From Aeromonas dhakensis (lineage in GTDB: Bacteria; Pseudomonadota; Gammaproteobacteria; Enterobacterales; Aeromonadaceae): a DNA stretch of 33,195 bases. The notes beneath the pieces are model-generated. The model made no database searches. It was not told the origin of the DNA and was given only the letters and a program-made list of their open reading frames with translations. The stretch is taken from positions 1-33,195 of the forward strand of contig NZ_CDBH01000012.1 in the NCBI RefSeq assembly GCF_000820305.1, written 5' to 3'. A program made the position numbers and the translations under genes. Positions within the stretch are counted from its first letter, which is position 1. Each line of letters begins with the position of its first letter. Shown here in pieces: positions 10,259 through 18,527 of this stretch.

Positions 10259-10276
10259 GAGGGGGCGATCCCCCTC
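10259..10276 (-). terminator. Possible endA terminator or attenuator
   Basis: A 7-bp G/C stem (GAGGGGG / CCCCCTC) with a four-base loop lies just after the endA stop on the minus strand, followed by TTATCAT. The T tract is short, so readthrough into rsmE is likely. Confidence 0.45.
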
Positions 10277-10291
10277 CCAGGTCAAATGGGG

Positions 10292-10993
10292 TTACTGGCA
10301 CTGCTTTTCAATAAAGGGGTTGGTATTGCCCTGCAGCTTGCCGATGCGGCGGTTGCGCTCGCACTCCCAGCCGTCGGCCGGGTACTGCCTGTCCCAGGCT
10401 TCGAACAGTTTACGCTGTTGCGCCGCCAGACGCAGCCCATACTGCTGGCTCATGTAGAGGTACGCGCGGGCGATCTGGCCCCGTACCGGCCCCTTGGGTG
10501 GCTGCACCCGGCGCTCCTTGAAATCCACCAGCATCCGGCACTGGCCGTACTGATCCGGGGTGCCGTTCCAGTCGGAGAAGCGGAAGTTGGCCCGATCGCC
10601 GTTCACCTCGCCAACGGCGGGGAAGAGGTTGTGCATGTCCCCCTCCATCTGGTTGAACTCGTCGCTCTTGCCGCAGTTCTTGCGGCCCCCCTGCTGCCAA
10701 CACTTGAGCTGGTGGCCGAACTCCCAGGCCGGCACCACGTGTTCCCACTCGATGCGGGCGGCGCGCTTGGGCTGCTTGCGCGGCTCATAGCCGCAGCTGG
10801 CCAGATCCGGGCTCATTTTCTTGCCCTGATAGTCGATGCTGCAGCCGCAGTAGATGGTGGTGACAGCGGGCTGGCTCTGGTAGAGCTTGACCAGCCCCTG
10901 CTTGGCTTCGCGAAAGGTCTGGGCATGCAGGGGCGCGCTGAGCAGCGGCAAACCGGCCAGCAGGGTCAGGGCGAGGGAAGAGATGAGACGCAT
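10292..10993 (-). CDS. endA: Secreted/periplasmic endonuclease I (EndA/Dns)
   Basis: This 233-residue non-specific DNase is of the endonuclease I family, comparable to Vibrio Vvn and Aeromonas Dns. A signal peptide ends at about residue 24 (APLHA). The beta-beta-alpha-metal active site is visible: EWEHVVP with the catalytic histidine at residue 85, then EGDMHNLFP and EVNGDRANF, providing candidate metal ligands at E84 and N131. Eight cysteines follow the signal peptide, enough for the four disulfides seen in Vvn. The ATG at 10993 follows AAGGAA. It lies in the conserved sprT-endA-rsmE order. Confidence 0.96.
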   Translation of the reverse strand: MRLISSLALTLLAGLPLLSAPLHAQTFREAKQGLVKLYQSQPAVTTIYCGCSIDYQGKKMSPDLASCGYEPRKQPKRAARIEWEHVVPAWEFGHQLKCWQQGGRKNCGKSDEFNQMEGDMHNLFPAVGEVNGDRANFRFSDWNGTPDQYGQCRMLVDFKERRVQPPKGPVRGQIARAYLYMSQQYGLRLAAQQRKLFEAWDRQYPADGWECERNRRIGKLQGNTNPFIEKQCQ

Positions 10994-11066
10994 GGGATTC
11001 CTTGCAAACGGGATGATTGACGAACGATGGCGGGCACCCTACCACAAGGGCGCGACACCGGCTGGC

Positions 11067-11600
11067 TTACTGCGACGTGACGACCCGTTCCAGCGCCTGC
11101 CGACAGCGACGGCAGTGGTAACGGGCCTCGCCGCGCACCACCTTGTTGTGGCGGCGCACCGACAGCTGATGCTGTTGGCAGAGGCAGCGATAGGGGATGG
11201 TCGGCTGCGCCAGTACCGCCAGATCGAAGCTGTGGGTGGTTCTGGGCTCAAGGCCGAACAGCTCCCGCATCACAGATTGCCACTGGCGGCCGTGAGGCAG
11301 CACCCGCGATCTGCCGCGTCCTTCTCCCCACAGGGCATAAACCAGCAGGTGGGCCACCTCGTGGGGCACCACCTCGGCCAGAAACGCCTGCTGGTTGGCC
11401 TGATAGAGGGCCGGGTTGAAGCGCAGCTCCCAGGTCTGCAGCCGCGCCGAACCCGCCGCCCGACCGCGCATGTTGCAGTGCACCTGCGGGCGGGGAAAGG
11501 AGCGGCCAAGGCGTGCTTCGGCCTGCACAAAACAGGCGTCGACGCGGGTGAGCAGCTGCTCGTGCAGGGCGGGGTCGAGGCGGGTAGCGGTGGCGGACAT
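11067..11600 (-). CDS. sprT: SprT-family zinc metalloprotease-like protein
   Basis: This 177-residue SprT family protein carries a zincin motif HEVAH (in VPHEVAHLLVY) and a C-terminal zinc ribbon with two cysteine pairs (RCLCQQH and YHCRRC). The frame is open for 20 more codons upstream, but those run into the metK terminator; I chose the ATG at 11600 (MSATATRL), which has a weak GAGAA ribosome site and gives a length near the family value. The physiological substrate of bacterial SprT is not known. It follows metK and precedes endA. Confidence 0.9.
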   Translation of the reverse strand: MSATATRLDPALHEQLLTRVDACFVQAEARLGRSFPRPQVHCNMRGRAAGSARLQTWELRFNPALYQANQQAFLAEVVPHEVAHLLVYALWGEGRGRSRVLPHGRQWQSVMRELFGLEPRTTHSFDLAVLAQPTIPYRCLCQQHQLSVRRHNKVVRGEARYHCRRCRQALERVVTSQ

Positions 11601-11627
11601 CGGGTTCTCGGCAAATGGCGGACAAGC

Positions 11628-11651
11628 AAAAGGGGAGCCAGGCTCCCCTTT
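11628..11651 (-). terminator. metK terminator
   Basis: The stem AAAGGGGAGCC / GGCTCCCCTTT, with an effectively three-base loop, lies 19 bases after the metK stop on the minus strand and is followed by TTTTGCTT. It separates metK from sprT. Confidence 0.85.
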
Positions 11652-11669
11652 ATACCACAAGCGCGACGC

Positions 11670-12821
11670 TTACAGACCGGCGGCGGAACGCAGCAGTTCG
11701 GCCTTGTCGGTCTGCTCCCACGGGAACTCGCTGCGACCGAAGTGACCGTAGGCGGCAGTGGCCTGGTAGATCGGGCGCTTGAGATCCAGCATCTGGATCA
11801 GGCCGTACGGGCGCAGTTCGAAGTGCTCGCGAACCAGCTTGACCAGCAGATCCTCGGCCACCTTGGCAGTGCCGAAGGTTTCGACGCTGATGGAGGTCGG
11901 CTCAGCCACGCCGATGGCGTAGGAGACCTGTACTTCACAGCGATCGGCCAGACCGGCGGCGACGATGTTCTTGGCCACGTAGCGGGCGGCGTAGGCAGCG
12001 GAGCGGTCAACCTTGGACGGATCCTTGCCGGAGAAGGCGCCACCACCGTGACGGGCCATGCCGCCGTAGGTGTCGACGATGATCTTGCGACCGGTCAGAC
12101 CGCAGTCCCCCATCGGGCCGCCGATAACGAAACGGCCGGTCGGGTTGATGAAGTATTTGGTGTCCTTGTTGATCCACTCGGCCGGCAGCACCGGCTTGAT
12201 GATCTCTTCGCGCACCGCTTCAACCAGGTCTTTGTGGCTGATGGATTCGGCGTGCTGGGTAGAGAGCACCACGGCATCCACACCGATGATCTTGCCGGCG
12301 TCGTCGTAGGCGAAGGTCAGCTGGCTCTTGGCATCCGGACGCAGCCACGGCAGGGTGCCGTTCTTGCGCACTTCGGCCTGACGCTTCACCAGCAGGTGGG
12401 AGTAGGTGATGGGGGCCGGCATCAGCACGTCGGTTTCGTTGGTGGCGTAGCCGAACATCAGGCCCTGGTCGCCCGCGCCCTGCTCCAGCGGATCGCTGCG
12501 GTCAACGCCCTGGTTGATGTCCGGGGACTGCTTGCCGATGGCGTTCAGCACGGCGCAGGAGTCGGCATCGAAGCCCATGTCGGAGTGGGTGTAGCCGATC
12601 TCGCGCACGGTGTCGCGCACGATCTGCTCGATGTCTACCCAGGCGGTGGTGGTTACTTCACCGGCCACCATGACCATGCCGGTCTTGACCAGGGTCTCGC
12701 AGGCAACGCGTGCCTTGGTGTCTTGCTTGAGGATGGCGTCCAGGACCGCATCGGAGATCTGATCCGCAATCTTGTCGGGATGGCCTTCGGAGACCGACTC
12801 GGAAGTAAACAGCTTTGCCAT
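11670..12821 (-). CDS. metK: S-adenosylmethionine synthetase
   Basis: This 383-residue cytosolic enzyme makes S-adenosylmethionine from methionine and ATP. Signatures are [18 protein letters not shown] (about residues 11-28), [12 protein letters not shown] (the first family signature) and the P-loop-like [20 protein letters not shown] (the second). The length equals that of Escherichia coli MetK. Tandem met boxes upstream indicate MetJ repression, and a strong terminator follows. Codon usage looks like that of a highly expressed gene. It is divergent from tkt. Confidence 0.98.
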   Translation of the reverse strand: MAKLFTSESVSEGHPDKIADQISDAVLDAILKQDTKARVACETLVKTGMVMVAGEVTTTAWVDIEQIVRDTVREIGYTHSDMGFDADSCAVLNAIGKQSPDINQGVDRSDPLEQGAGDQGLMFGYATNETDVLMPAPITYSHLLVKRQAEVRKNGTLPWLRPDAKSQLTFAYDDAGKIIGVDAVVLSTQHAESISHKDLVEAVREEIIKPVLPAEWINKDTKYFINPTGRFVIGGPMGDCGLTGRKIIVDTYGGMARHGGGAFSGKDPSKVDRSAAYAARYVAKNIVAAGLADRCEVQVSYAIGVAEPTSISVETFGTAKVAEDLLVKLVREHFELRPYGLIQMLDLKRPIYQATAAYGHFGRSEFPWEQTDKAELLRSAAGL

Positions 12822-12882
12822 GATGGGATTCTCAGCTTGTCTGGGGTTATCGCCGCAGCAATAACCGGGTGATGATAGGATG

Positions 12883-12912
12883 ATTGTAGAGGTATCTACA
12901 TCTGGACGTCCA
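12883..12912 (-). promoter_or_regulatory. Candidate metK promoter
   Basis: On the minus strand TGGACG (plus 12907-12912) is separated by 18 bases from TACAAT (plus 12883-12888). The spacer is filled by the met boxes, so a bound repressor would block polymerase. The leader would be about 55 bases. Confidence 0.5.
12888..12911 (-). promoter_or_regulatory. Tandem met boxes (MetJ operator)
   Basis: Three contiguous 8-mers read AGAGGTAT, CTACATCT and GGACGTCC. Against the met box AGACGTCT they match 6, 5 and 6 of 8 positions. MetJ binds two or more adjacent boxes cooperatively, and metK is a known MetJ target in gammaproteobacteria. The fourth 8-mer (12912-12919) no longer fits. Confidence 0.7.
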
Positions 12913-12988
12913 TTTTAGTTAGCGACCCCCTCGATTACCAGCACTATTTTGGTTTTGCCGCCCCCTGGCCGAACAAGATCCGTTCTTC

Positions 12989-13052
12989 ACCCCATTTGGG
13001 GTAGATAGTGGTCATGACTCAATCGTTTGCCCTGTCAAGAAAAGCGATTGAG
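12989..13052 (+). promoter_or_regulatory. Two dyads upstream of tkt
   Basis: ACCCCA-TT-TGGGGT at 12989-13002 is a perfect palindrome with a two-base centre. CTCAATCG (13018-13025) and CGATTGAG (13045-13052) form a second perfect 8-bp inverted pair separated by 19 bases. Both lie 110-175 bases before the tkt ATG and could be operator sites; no regulator is assigned. Confidence 0.35.
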
Positions 13053-13163
13053 CTCCCAAAGCGGCTTTATTCGCCCAGATAATATTTGCACGCCGCGCCC
13101 CCTGCTGGGACAATGACGCGCCTTAATCTTGGCCATCAAATGAAGCAATCGCAGGAGATACAG

Positions 13164-15155
13164 ATGCCTTCTCGTAAAGAGCTTGCCAATGCCATTCGCG
13201 CATTGAGTATGGATGCCGTTCAAAAAGCCAACTCCGGTCACCCGGGCGCCCCCATGGGAATGGCGGATATCGCCGAAGTATTGTGGCGCAGCCACCTGAA
13301 ACATAACCCGAACAACCCCAAGTGGGCCGACCGCGACCGTTTCATCCTCTCCAACGGCCACGGCTCCATGCTGCTGTACTCCCTGCTGCACCTCTCCGGT
13401 TATGACCTCTCCATCGACGATCTGAAAAACTTCCGCCAGCTGCACTCTCGCACCCCGGGTCACCCGGAGTACGGTTATGCGCCGGGCGTCGAGACCACTA
13501 CCGGTCCGCTGGGTCAGGGCATCACCAACGCCGTGGGCATGGCGATTGCCGAGAAGGCCATGGCCGAGCAGTTCAACCAGCCGGGTCACGACATCGTTGA
13601 CCACTACACCTACGCCTTTATGGGCGACGGCTGCCTGATGGAAGGTATCTCCCACGAGGCTTGCTCCCTGGCCGGTACCCTGCAACTGGGCAAACTGATC
13701 GCGTTCTGGGATGACAACGGCATCTCCATCGACGGTCACGTGGAAGGCTGGTTCACCGACGACACCGTCAAGCGCTTCGAAGCCTACGGCTGGCACGTCA
13801 TCCCGGCCGTTGACGGTCACAGCCCGGAAGCGATCAACGCTGCCATCGAAGCCGCCAAGGCCGAGACCGGCAAGCCGACCCTGATCTGCTGCCGCACCAT
13901 CATCGGTTACGGTTCCCCGAACAAGTCCGGTTCTCACGACTGCCACGGCTCACCGCTGGGCAACGACGAGATCGCCGCCGCTCGTGCCTTCCTGAAGTGG
14001 GACCACGCACCGTTCGTTATCCCGGCCGACATCGCTGCCGAGTGGAACGGTCAGGAGAAGGGCGCCAAGCTGGAATCCGACTGGGCTGCCAAGTTCGCCG
14101 CCTATGAAGCCGCTCACCCGGCACTGGCTGCCGAGTTCAAGCGCCGCACCGCAGGCGAGCTGCCGGCCAACTGGGCTGCCGACTCCGCCAAGATCATCGA
14201 AAACCTGCAGGCCAACCCGGCCAAGATCGCTACCCGTAAAGCGTCCCAGAACGCTCTGGAAGCGTTCGGCAAGTTGCTGCCGGAGTTCATGGGTGGTTCC
14301 GCTGACCTGGCTCCGTCCAACCTGACCATGTGGTCCGGTTCCAAGTCCCTGACCAACGACGATGCCTCCGGCAACTACATCCACTACGGTGTACGCGAGT
14401 TCGGCATGTCCGCCATCATGAACGGTATCGCCCTGCACGGTGGTTTCATCCCCTACGGCGCCACCTTCCTGATGTTCATGGAGTACGCCCGCAACGCCCT
14501 GCGCATGGCCGCTCTGATGAAGCAGCGTTCCATCTTCGTTTACACCCACGACTCCATCGGTCTGGGTGAAGATGGCCCGACTCACCAGCCGGTTGAGCAG
14601 ATCGCCTCCCTGCGTCTGACTCCGAACATGAGCACCTGGCGTCCGTGTGACCAGGTTGAATCTGCCATCGCCTGGAAACACGCCATCGAGCGTACCGACG
14701 GCCCGACTTCGCTGATCTTCTCTCGTCAGAACCTGGCCCAGATGGACCGCAGCGCCCAGCAGCTGGCCGATACCGCCAAGGGGGGCTACGTGCTGAAGGA
14801 TTGCGCCGGTACGCCGGAGCTGATCCTGATCGCCACCGGTTCCGAAGTGGAACTGGCTGTTGCCGCCTATGAGCAGCTGACTGCCAAGGGCCGTGCCGTG
14901 CGCGTGGTCTCTCTGCCGTCTACCGACGTGTTCGACGCCCAGTCTGCCGAGTACAAAGAGTCCGTCCTGCCGTCCTCCGTCACCAAGCGTGTGGCCATCG
15001 AAGCCGGCATCGCCGACTACTGGTACAAGTACGTGGGCTTTGGCGGCAAGATCATCGGCATGCGCTCCTTCGGTGAGTCCGCGCCGGCCGAGCTGCTGTT
15101 CAAGGAATTCGGCTTTACCGTGGAAAACGTGGTTGCGACCGCTGAATCCCTGTAA
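13164..15155 (+). CDS. tkt: Transketolase
   Basis: This 663-residue thiamine-diphosphate enzyme moves two-carbon units in the pentose phosphate pathway. The start is the ATG at 13164 ([20 protein letters not shown]), preceded by a strong AGGAG ribosome site and matching Escherichia coli TktA exactly in position and length; the longer open frame to 13086 is not used. Visible motifs are the N-terminal [18 protein letters not shown], the cofactor-binding GDGCLMEG...[14 protein letters not shown] and the C-terminal pyrimidine-domain block [19 protein letters not shown]. Codons are strongly biased, indicating high expression. A strong terminator follows. Confidence 0.97.
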   Translation: MPSRKELANAIRALSMDAVQKANSGHPGAPMGMADIAEVLWRSHLKHNPNNPKWADRDRFILSNGHGSMLLYSLLHLSGYDLSIDDLKNFRQLHSRTPGHPEYGYAPGVETTTGPLGQGITNAVGMAIAEKAMAEQFNQPGHDIVDHYTYAFMGDGCLMEGISHEACSLAGTLQLGKLIAFWDDNGISIDGHVEGWFTDDTVKRFEAYGWHVIPAVDGHSPEAINAAIEAAKAETGKPTLICCRTIIGYGSPNKSGSHDCHGSPLGNDEIAAARAFLKWDHAPFVIPADIAAEWNGQEKGAKLESDWAAKFAAYEAAHPALAAEFKRRTAGELPANWAADSAKIIENLQANPAKIATRKASQNALEAFGKLLPEFMGGSADLAPSNLTMWSGSKSLTNDDASGNYIHYGVREFGMSAIMNGIALHGGFIPYGATFLMFMEYARNALRMAALMKQRSIFVYTHDSIGLGEDGPTHQPVEQIASLRLTPNMSTWRPCDQVESAIAWKHAIERTDGPTSLIFSRQNLAQMDRSAQQLADTAKGGYVLKDCAGTPELILIATGSEVELAVAAYEQLTAKGRAVRVVSLPSTDVFDAQSAEYKESVLPSSVTKRVAIEAGIADYWYKYVGFGGKIIGMRSFGESAPAELLFKEFGFTVENVVATAESL

Positions 15156-15177
15156 TCGCCCCTGTAATTCCTGAACG

Positions 15178-15196
15178 TTGGGCCGCGCAGGCCCAA
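15178..15196 (+). other. Hairpin between tkt stop and terminator
   Basis: TTGGGCC-GCGCA-GGCCCAA is a 7-bp stem without a T tract. It may stabilise the 3' end of tkt mRNA. Confidence 0.5.
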
Positions 15197-15210
15197 TAGT
15201 CGGAAAATCA

Positions 15211-15244
15211 AACGCCCTCCGTCGCAAGATGGGGGGCGTTTTTT
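15211..15244 (+). terminator. tkt terminator
   Basis: AACGCCCTCC pairs with GGGGGGCGTT (one U-G pair) around a ten-base loop and is followed by TTTT. It is a typical intrinsic terminator. Confidence 0.9.
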
Positions 15245-15563
15245 ATTGGCGAATTTGGCATGGCGAGCGTGAGTCTGTCGATGTGAAGATTGGCCGGATC
15301 GATTACTTGATCCATCTCGCTTTTTCTTTGCAAGTTACTTCCAAAAATAGCGCCATACGATACCATTCCTGCCGACCATCCCCGTCATCATCAGCTCTCC
15401 ATGGATATTCGGCCGTTTTCATTCAGCCAACGTGACGTAAGCTATGTGTCGCTGCCTGGTGATGGCATCAAGCGGCAAGCTTTCCGGGGCCTGGTCAATT
15501 CTGTATGTGCCGTTGTTAATTATAAAAATGTCATGTGACCTATATCTGAAATGGAGTTTTCCC
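15245..15563 (+). other. Intergenic region before the orphan membrane protein gene
   Basis: No gene is visible in these 319 bases. They are AT-richer than tkt. The last 50 bases (TTGTTAATTATAAAAATG around 15516-15533) are the most AT-rich and probably hold the promoter, but I cannot choose a clear -35/-10 pair. Confidence 0.4.
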
Positions 15564-15962
15564 ATGTCTTGTTCCATTGTCATCAATCAGTCAGCAAAAA
15601 AGCTGCAAGTCAATAAAGATAGTTATGATCTCGGTAAAATATCGAACGTACAGGTTCGGGTCCTTTCCTGGAAAGACAAAATACTCAATATGATTATGTT
15701 GGGGGCCATCGCTTCCAGTCTACTGTTCATATTTGTGCCAACGGATGCACAAGGTCAGGTTATTACATGGATTCTTCCTGCTATTGCATTTCTGATTGGT
15801 GCATGTCTGGCTCTGGTGATTAGCAACAAGTATGAGTTCAGGTTGGAATTCAGACATTCTGATGAGGTCGGAGTGCAGTGGTTCACGGCAGCCAAGAGCA
15901 GGGCAGAGAGCGATTTTAAATTGTTCAAGCAGTGGGAAGCTGAACTGAAGCGCCATATTTGA
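15564..15962 (+). CDS. Hypothetical two-helix membrane protein
   Basis: I do not recognise this gene with confidence. The ATG at 15564 has a GGAG ribosome site seven bases upstream and gives 132 residues; the frame is open further upstream but without a site. A polar N-terminal part (residues 1-40, rich in beta-forming residues, containing SYDLGKISNVQVRV) is followed by two hydrophobic helices (about 43-59 and 66-86) and a charged C-terminus ending KQWEAELKRHI. The layout resembles small DUF6232-like proteins, where a PH-like strand region precedes two helices; that is only a resemblance. Base composition is lower in GC than its neighbours, suggesting later acquisition. It has its own terminator. 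Confidence 0.75.
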   Translation: MSCSIVINQSAKKLQVNKDSYDLGKISNVQVRVLSWKDKILNMIMLGAIASSLLFIFVPTDAQGQVITWILPAIAFLIGACLALVISNKYEFRLEFRHSDEVGVQWFTAAKSRAESDFKLFKQWEAELKRHI

Positions 15963-16060
15963 AAGCGTGTTATTGGCCCGCAGGTTCGATTAGCGACGCA
16001 TAATTGGACGTTCGCGCATCTGTGCCGATGCCATAAAAAGAATATTCCCTCGTGTTACCA

Positions 16061-16093
16061 AAAAAGAGACCGGCCATCAGCCGGTCTCTTTTT
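16061..16093. terminator. Bidirectional terminator
   Basis: A perfect 14-bp stem (AAAAAGAGACCGGC / GCCGGTCTCTTTTT) with a CATCA loop lies between the convergent orphan membrane protein gene and the triple RidA gene. Confidence 0.93.
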
Positions 16094-16110
16094 ATTATTC
16101 AAGGCATGTC

Positions 16111-17376
16111 TTATGCCTGCGGCGGGGTGCTTTCTGCGTTGGACATCACCGCATCAATCTGCACCAGGGCGCCGGCGGGCAGCTCGCTCACGCCAATCAC
16201 GGTGCGGGCGGGCAGATAGGCCGGGAAGTATTTGGTGTAGATGGCATCCACGTCAGCCAGATCCGCGATGTTCTTCAGCTGGATATTGACCTTGACGATA
16301 TCGTCCATCACGTGGCCGATGCTCTCGACGATGGTCTTGATATGGCCGAGGCACTGGGCGGTCTGCTCCTTGACACAACCGGCCAGGATCTTGCCGGTGG
16401 CCAGATCGAGCGGCAACTGGCCGGCGATATGGTTGTAGTGAGAGAAGGCGACAGTCTGGGTGTGCAGGGGGCTGCGCGGCGCCTTGTCGGTGTTGCGGGC
16501 GCGGATCACCAGATTGTGTCTGTCTTCCACCAGCTGTGGCGGGGTGCCGTCACCGTGGGAGATGACCGCATCCATCTGCACCCGGGCGCCCAGCGGCAGG
16601 GCGGCGGCCACGATCACGCTGCGGGCCGGCAGGTAGGCGACGGCACGGGCAATGGCGGAGTCCGGGAAGAAGGTGGTGTAGACGTCGTTGACGGCGTCCA
16701 GATCGGCCAGATCAGTCAGATAGACGGTGACCTTGACGATATCGTCAAACGGCACATCGATGCTCTCCAGCACGTGCTTGATGTTGCGCAGGCACTGCTC
16801 CGCCTGCTGCTGGATACCGCCGGCGACCAGCTGGCCCGACGCGGCATCGACCGGCAGCTGGGCACCGATATTGTTGTAGTGGGAGAAGGCGACGGTATGG
16901 GTCGAGAGCGGATCCTGCGGCGCCTTGTCGCTGTTGCGGGAGAGCTTCAGCAACGGGCAGGGGGCCTGCGGGAAGGTACCTTCACCGTTGGAGATGAGCG
17001 CGTCCATCTGCACGGCGGCGCCGAGCGGCAGACCGGCCACCGCCAGCACTGTGCGAGTCGGCAGCAGGTGGGGGAAGAACTCGCCATAGACGGCGTTGAC
17101 CGCGTCGAGATCGGCAATCTCTTTGAGAAACACCGTGATTTTGACCACGTCATCCATCACATGATCGATGCTCTCGACGATGGCCTTGATATTGGTGAGG
17201 CACTGTCTGGCCTGCGCCTTGATATCCCCTGCGACCAGTGCGCCCGTTTTCGGGTCGACCGGCAGCTGGGCGGAGATATTGTTGTAGTGGGAGAACGCCA
17301 CGCTCTGGGTGCTGGGGCTCAGATCCTGCGGTGCATTGGCGGTATTTCTGGCTGACTTGATGATGGTACCACTCAT
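16111..17376 (-). CDS. Triple RidA/YjgF-domain fusion protein
   Basis: This 421-residue protein consists of three RidA/YjgF/UK114-like domains in tandem, at about residues 1-135, 140-280 and 285-421. Each repeats the same landmarks: VAFSHYNxI near its start, a central block with VKxTV-type strand and DADVNAVY-like helix, and LPxRxV...VQ(M/I)DA(L/V)(I/M)S at its end. The arginine equivalent to R105 of Escherichia coli RidA is kept in all three (R108, R252, R391). The position of E120 is Gln in all three (Q123, Q267, Q406), and the Y17 position appears to be Ser, Ser and His. Single-domain RidA proteins form trimers, so this may fold as one pseudo-trimer. A good AAGGAG ribosome site precedes the ATG at 17376. 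Imine deaminase activity is uncertain. Confidence 0.92.
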   Translation of the reverse strand: MSGTIIKSARNTANAPQDLSPSTQSVAFSHYNNISAQLPVDPKTGALVAGDIKAQARQCLTNIKAIVESIDHVMDDVVKITVFLKEIADLDAVNAVYGEFFPHLLPTRTVLAVAGLPLGAAVQMDALISNGEGTFPQAPCPLLKLSRNSDKAPQDPLSTHTVAFSHYNNIGAQLPVDAASGQLVAGGIQQQAEQCLRNIKHVLESIDVPFDDIVKVTVYLTDLADLDAVNDVYTTFFPDSAIARAVAYLPARSVIVAAALPLGARVQMDAVISHGDGTPPQLVEDRHNLVIRARNTDKAPRSPLHTQTVAFSHYNHIAGQLPLDLATGKILAGCVKEQTAQCLGHIKTIVESIGHVMDDIVKVNIQLKNIADLADVDAIYTKYFPAYLPARTVIGVSELPAGALVQIDAVMSNAESTPPQA

Positions 17377-18323
17377 GGCGATACTCCTTTTTCAATCATT
17401 ATTGGTGTAGGTACGGGTCACCCTCCCTCATCTTCTGATGGCCGCCCGGCTCGCCAGCGAGCGGGCTCTCCTCTTTATTTCGGCAATAGCCGGCCATTCC
17501 CGCCAATTATGACGGGTGGCAAACATCGCCTCGCATATTGAGTCAAGGTCGCCAGTGCAGGCGATCGGATAACAGAGGTATGGATTGGGTTGGTTATCTC
17601 AGACGAGAGGATTCTATGAAGGGTATTCAGGGGATGCAAACCGGGATCGCATTTCTATGAGGTGGCTCAACGCTCTGAAATATAGCCAGAATGGCATTCA
17701 ATGCACGATAAATGACGGGATAAATGGCTTCATATAGTGCGTTATGGTGGTGAAGGCCGAATGGCGTGGCTTCCCGTCATCATGCTCAGCGATCGGCCAT
17801 GTGAATAAAGCGTTAATGATTGGCACTATTTCGCTGTTAATGCAAAAAACTATGCATGGCTATGCATTTCATTGCGTTGAAAGGGGCTGTCATATGCATG
17901 GAAAATATGCTAGCCGGGGGCGGTTATTGTGCCCATTCGTCGGCTCCTGACATATCATTCAGCGATCTTGCATGGTTGTCTGCTTATTTTCAGGCAAAGC
18001 TCGCCGCGGGCAGCCGTTATTTGCCAGATATTAGCTGCCGTTATTTTCCAGATGGCACCCGTCAGGTTTATGCAATGAAATTGCAGCGTGGGACAAGCGC
18101 CATCAGGGGCAAATATCAGGACGGATGTTCCAGCCCAGCCGATATCGGGCGAAGGGTGCAACAGGGGGGGCCGGCTGGTTCAGCGGGTGTGAACCTTGTG
18201 CCTGGAGCCCGGACAAGATAGCGCTGCCGCGTTGCCCTGTTCTGGCGGAAAAACCCGGCATCGCCCCATGGGCGGCGCGACAGGGTCTGGTGTTTGAGAG
18301 GTCGGCCGCCTGGGTTGCAGGTG
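17377..18323. other. About 0.95 kb region without a convincing gene
   Basis: This lies between the 5' end of the triple RidA gene and the 3' end of anmK. It is AT-richer than its flanks, especially 17580-18120. The part nearest the RidA gene should hold its promoter; a 9-bp hairpin with one bulge at 17444-17466 falls in its presumed leader. Three copies of TATGCAT occur at 17851-17857, 17861-17867 and 17893-17899. A 17-base direct repeat (16 of 17 identical) occurs at 18013-18029 and 18037-18053. Open frames here, the longest 121 codons at 17856-18221, lack ribosome sites and recognisable domains; they may be decayed remnants. Confidence 0.5.
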
Positions 18324-18527
18324 CCTTGTTCAGGCGGCGCCTTGGACCAGGTATGGCTCAGGTGGGATAGAGAGCACCCAGCACGGCAGGGCGGCTGGCG
18401 CCGGCGTATGGGAGGGCAGGTTGCCCTCCTTGTTCAGGCGGCGCCTTGGGCTAGTCCTGGCTCAGGCGGGATAGAGGGCACCCAGCACGGCGGGGCGGCT
18501 GGCGCCGGTGACGGCGGGCAGGTTGCC
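18324..18527. repeat. Tandem duplication of the anmK 3' end
   Basis: About 100 bp at 18324-18425 are repeated at 18428-18527 (offset 104 bases, with a two-base length difference). The right copy contains the last 22 or so codons and the stop of anmK plus its downstream flank. The left copy is diverged and frame-shifted relative to anmK, so it is a non-coding remnant. Both copies begin CCTTGTTCAGGCGGCGCCTTGG and end GGCAGGTTGCC. Confidence 0.9.

Noticed and set aside
10887..12872. A 661-codon plus-strand open frame antisense to endA, sprT and metK
   Set aside because: It mirrors three clearly recognisable genes, has no ribosome site or domain, and is the usual product of GC-rich codon bias.
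17856..18221. A possible 121-residue protein in the gene-poor stretch
   Set aside because: There is no ribosome site, the composition is irregular, and no domain is recognised; it contains a short internal direct repeat and may be a remnant.
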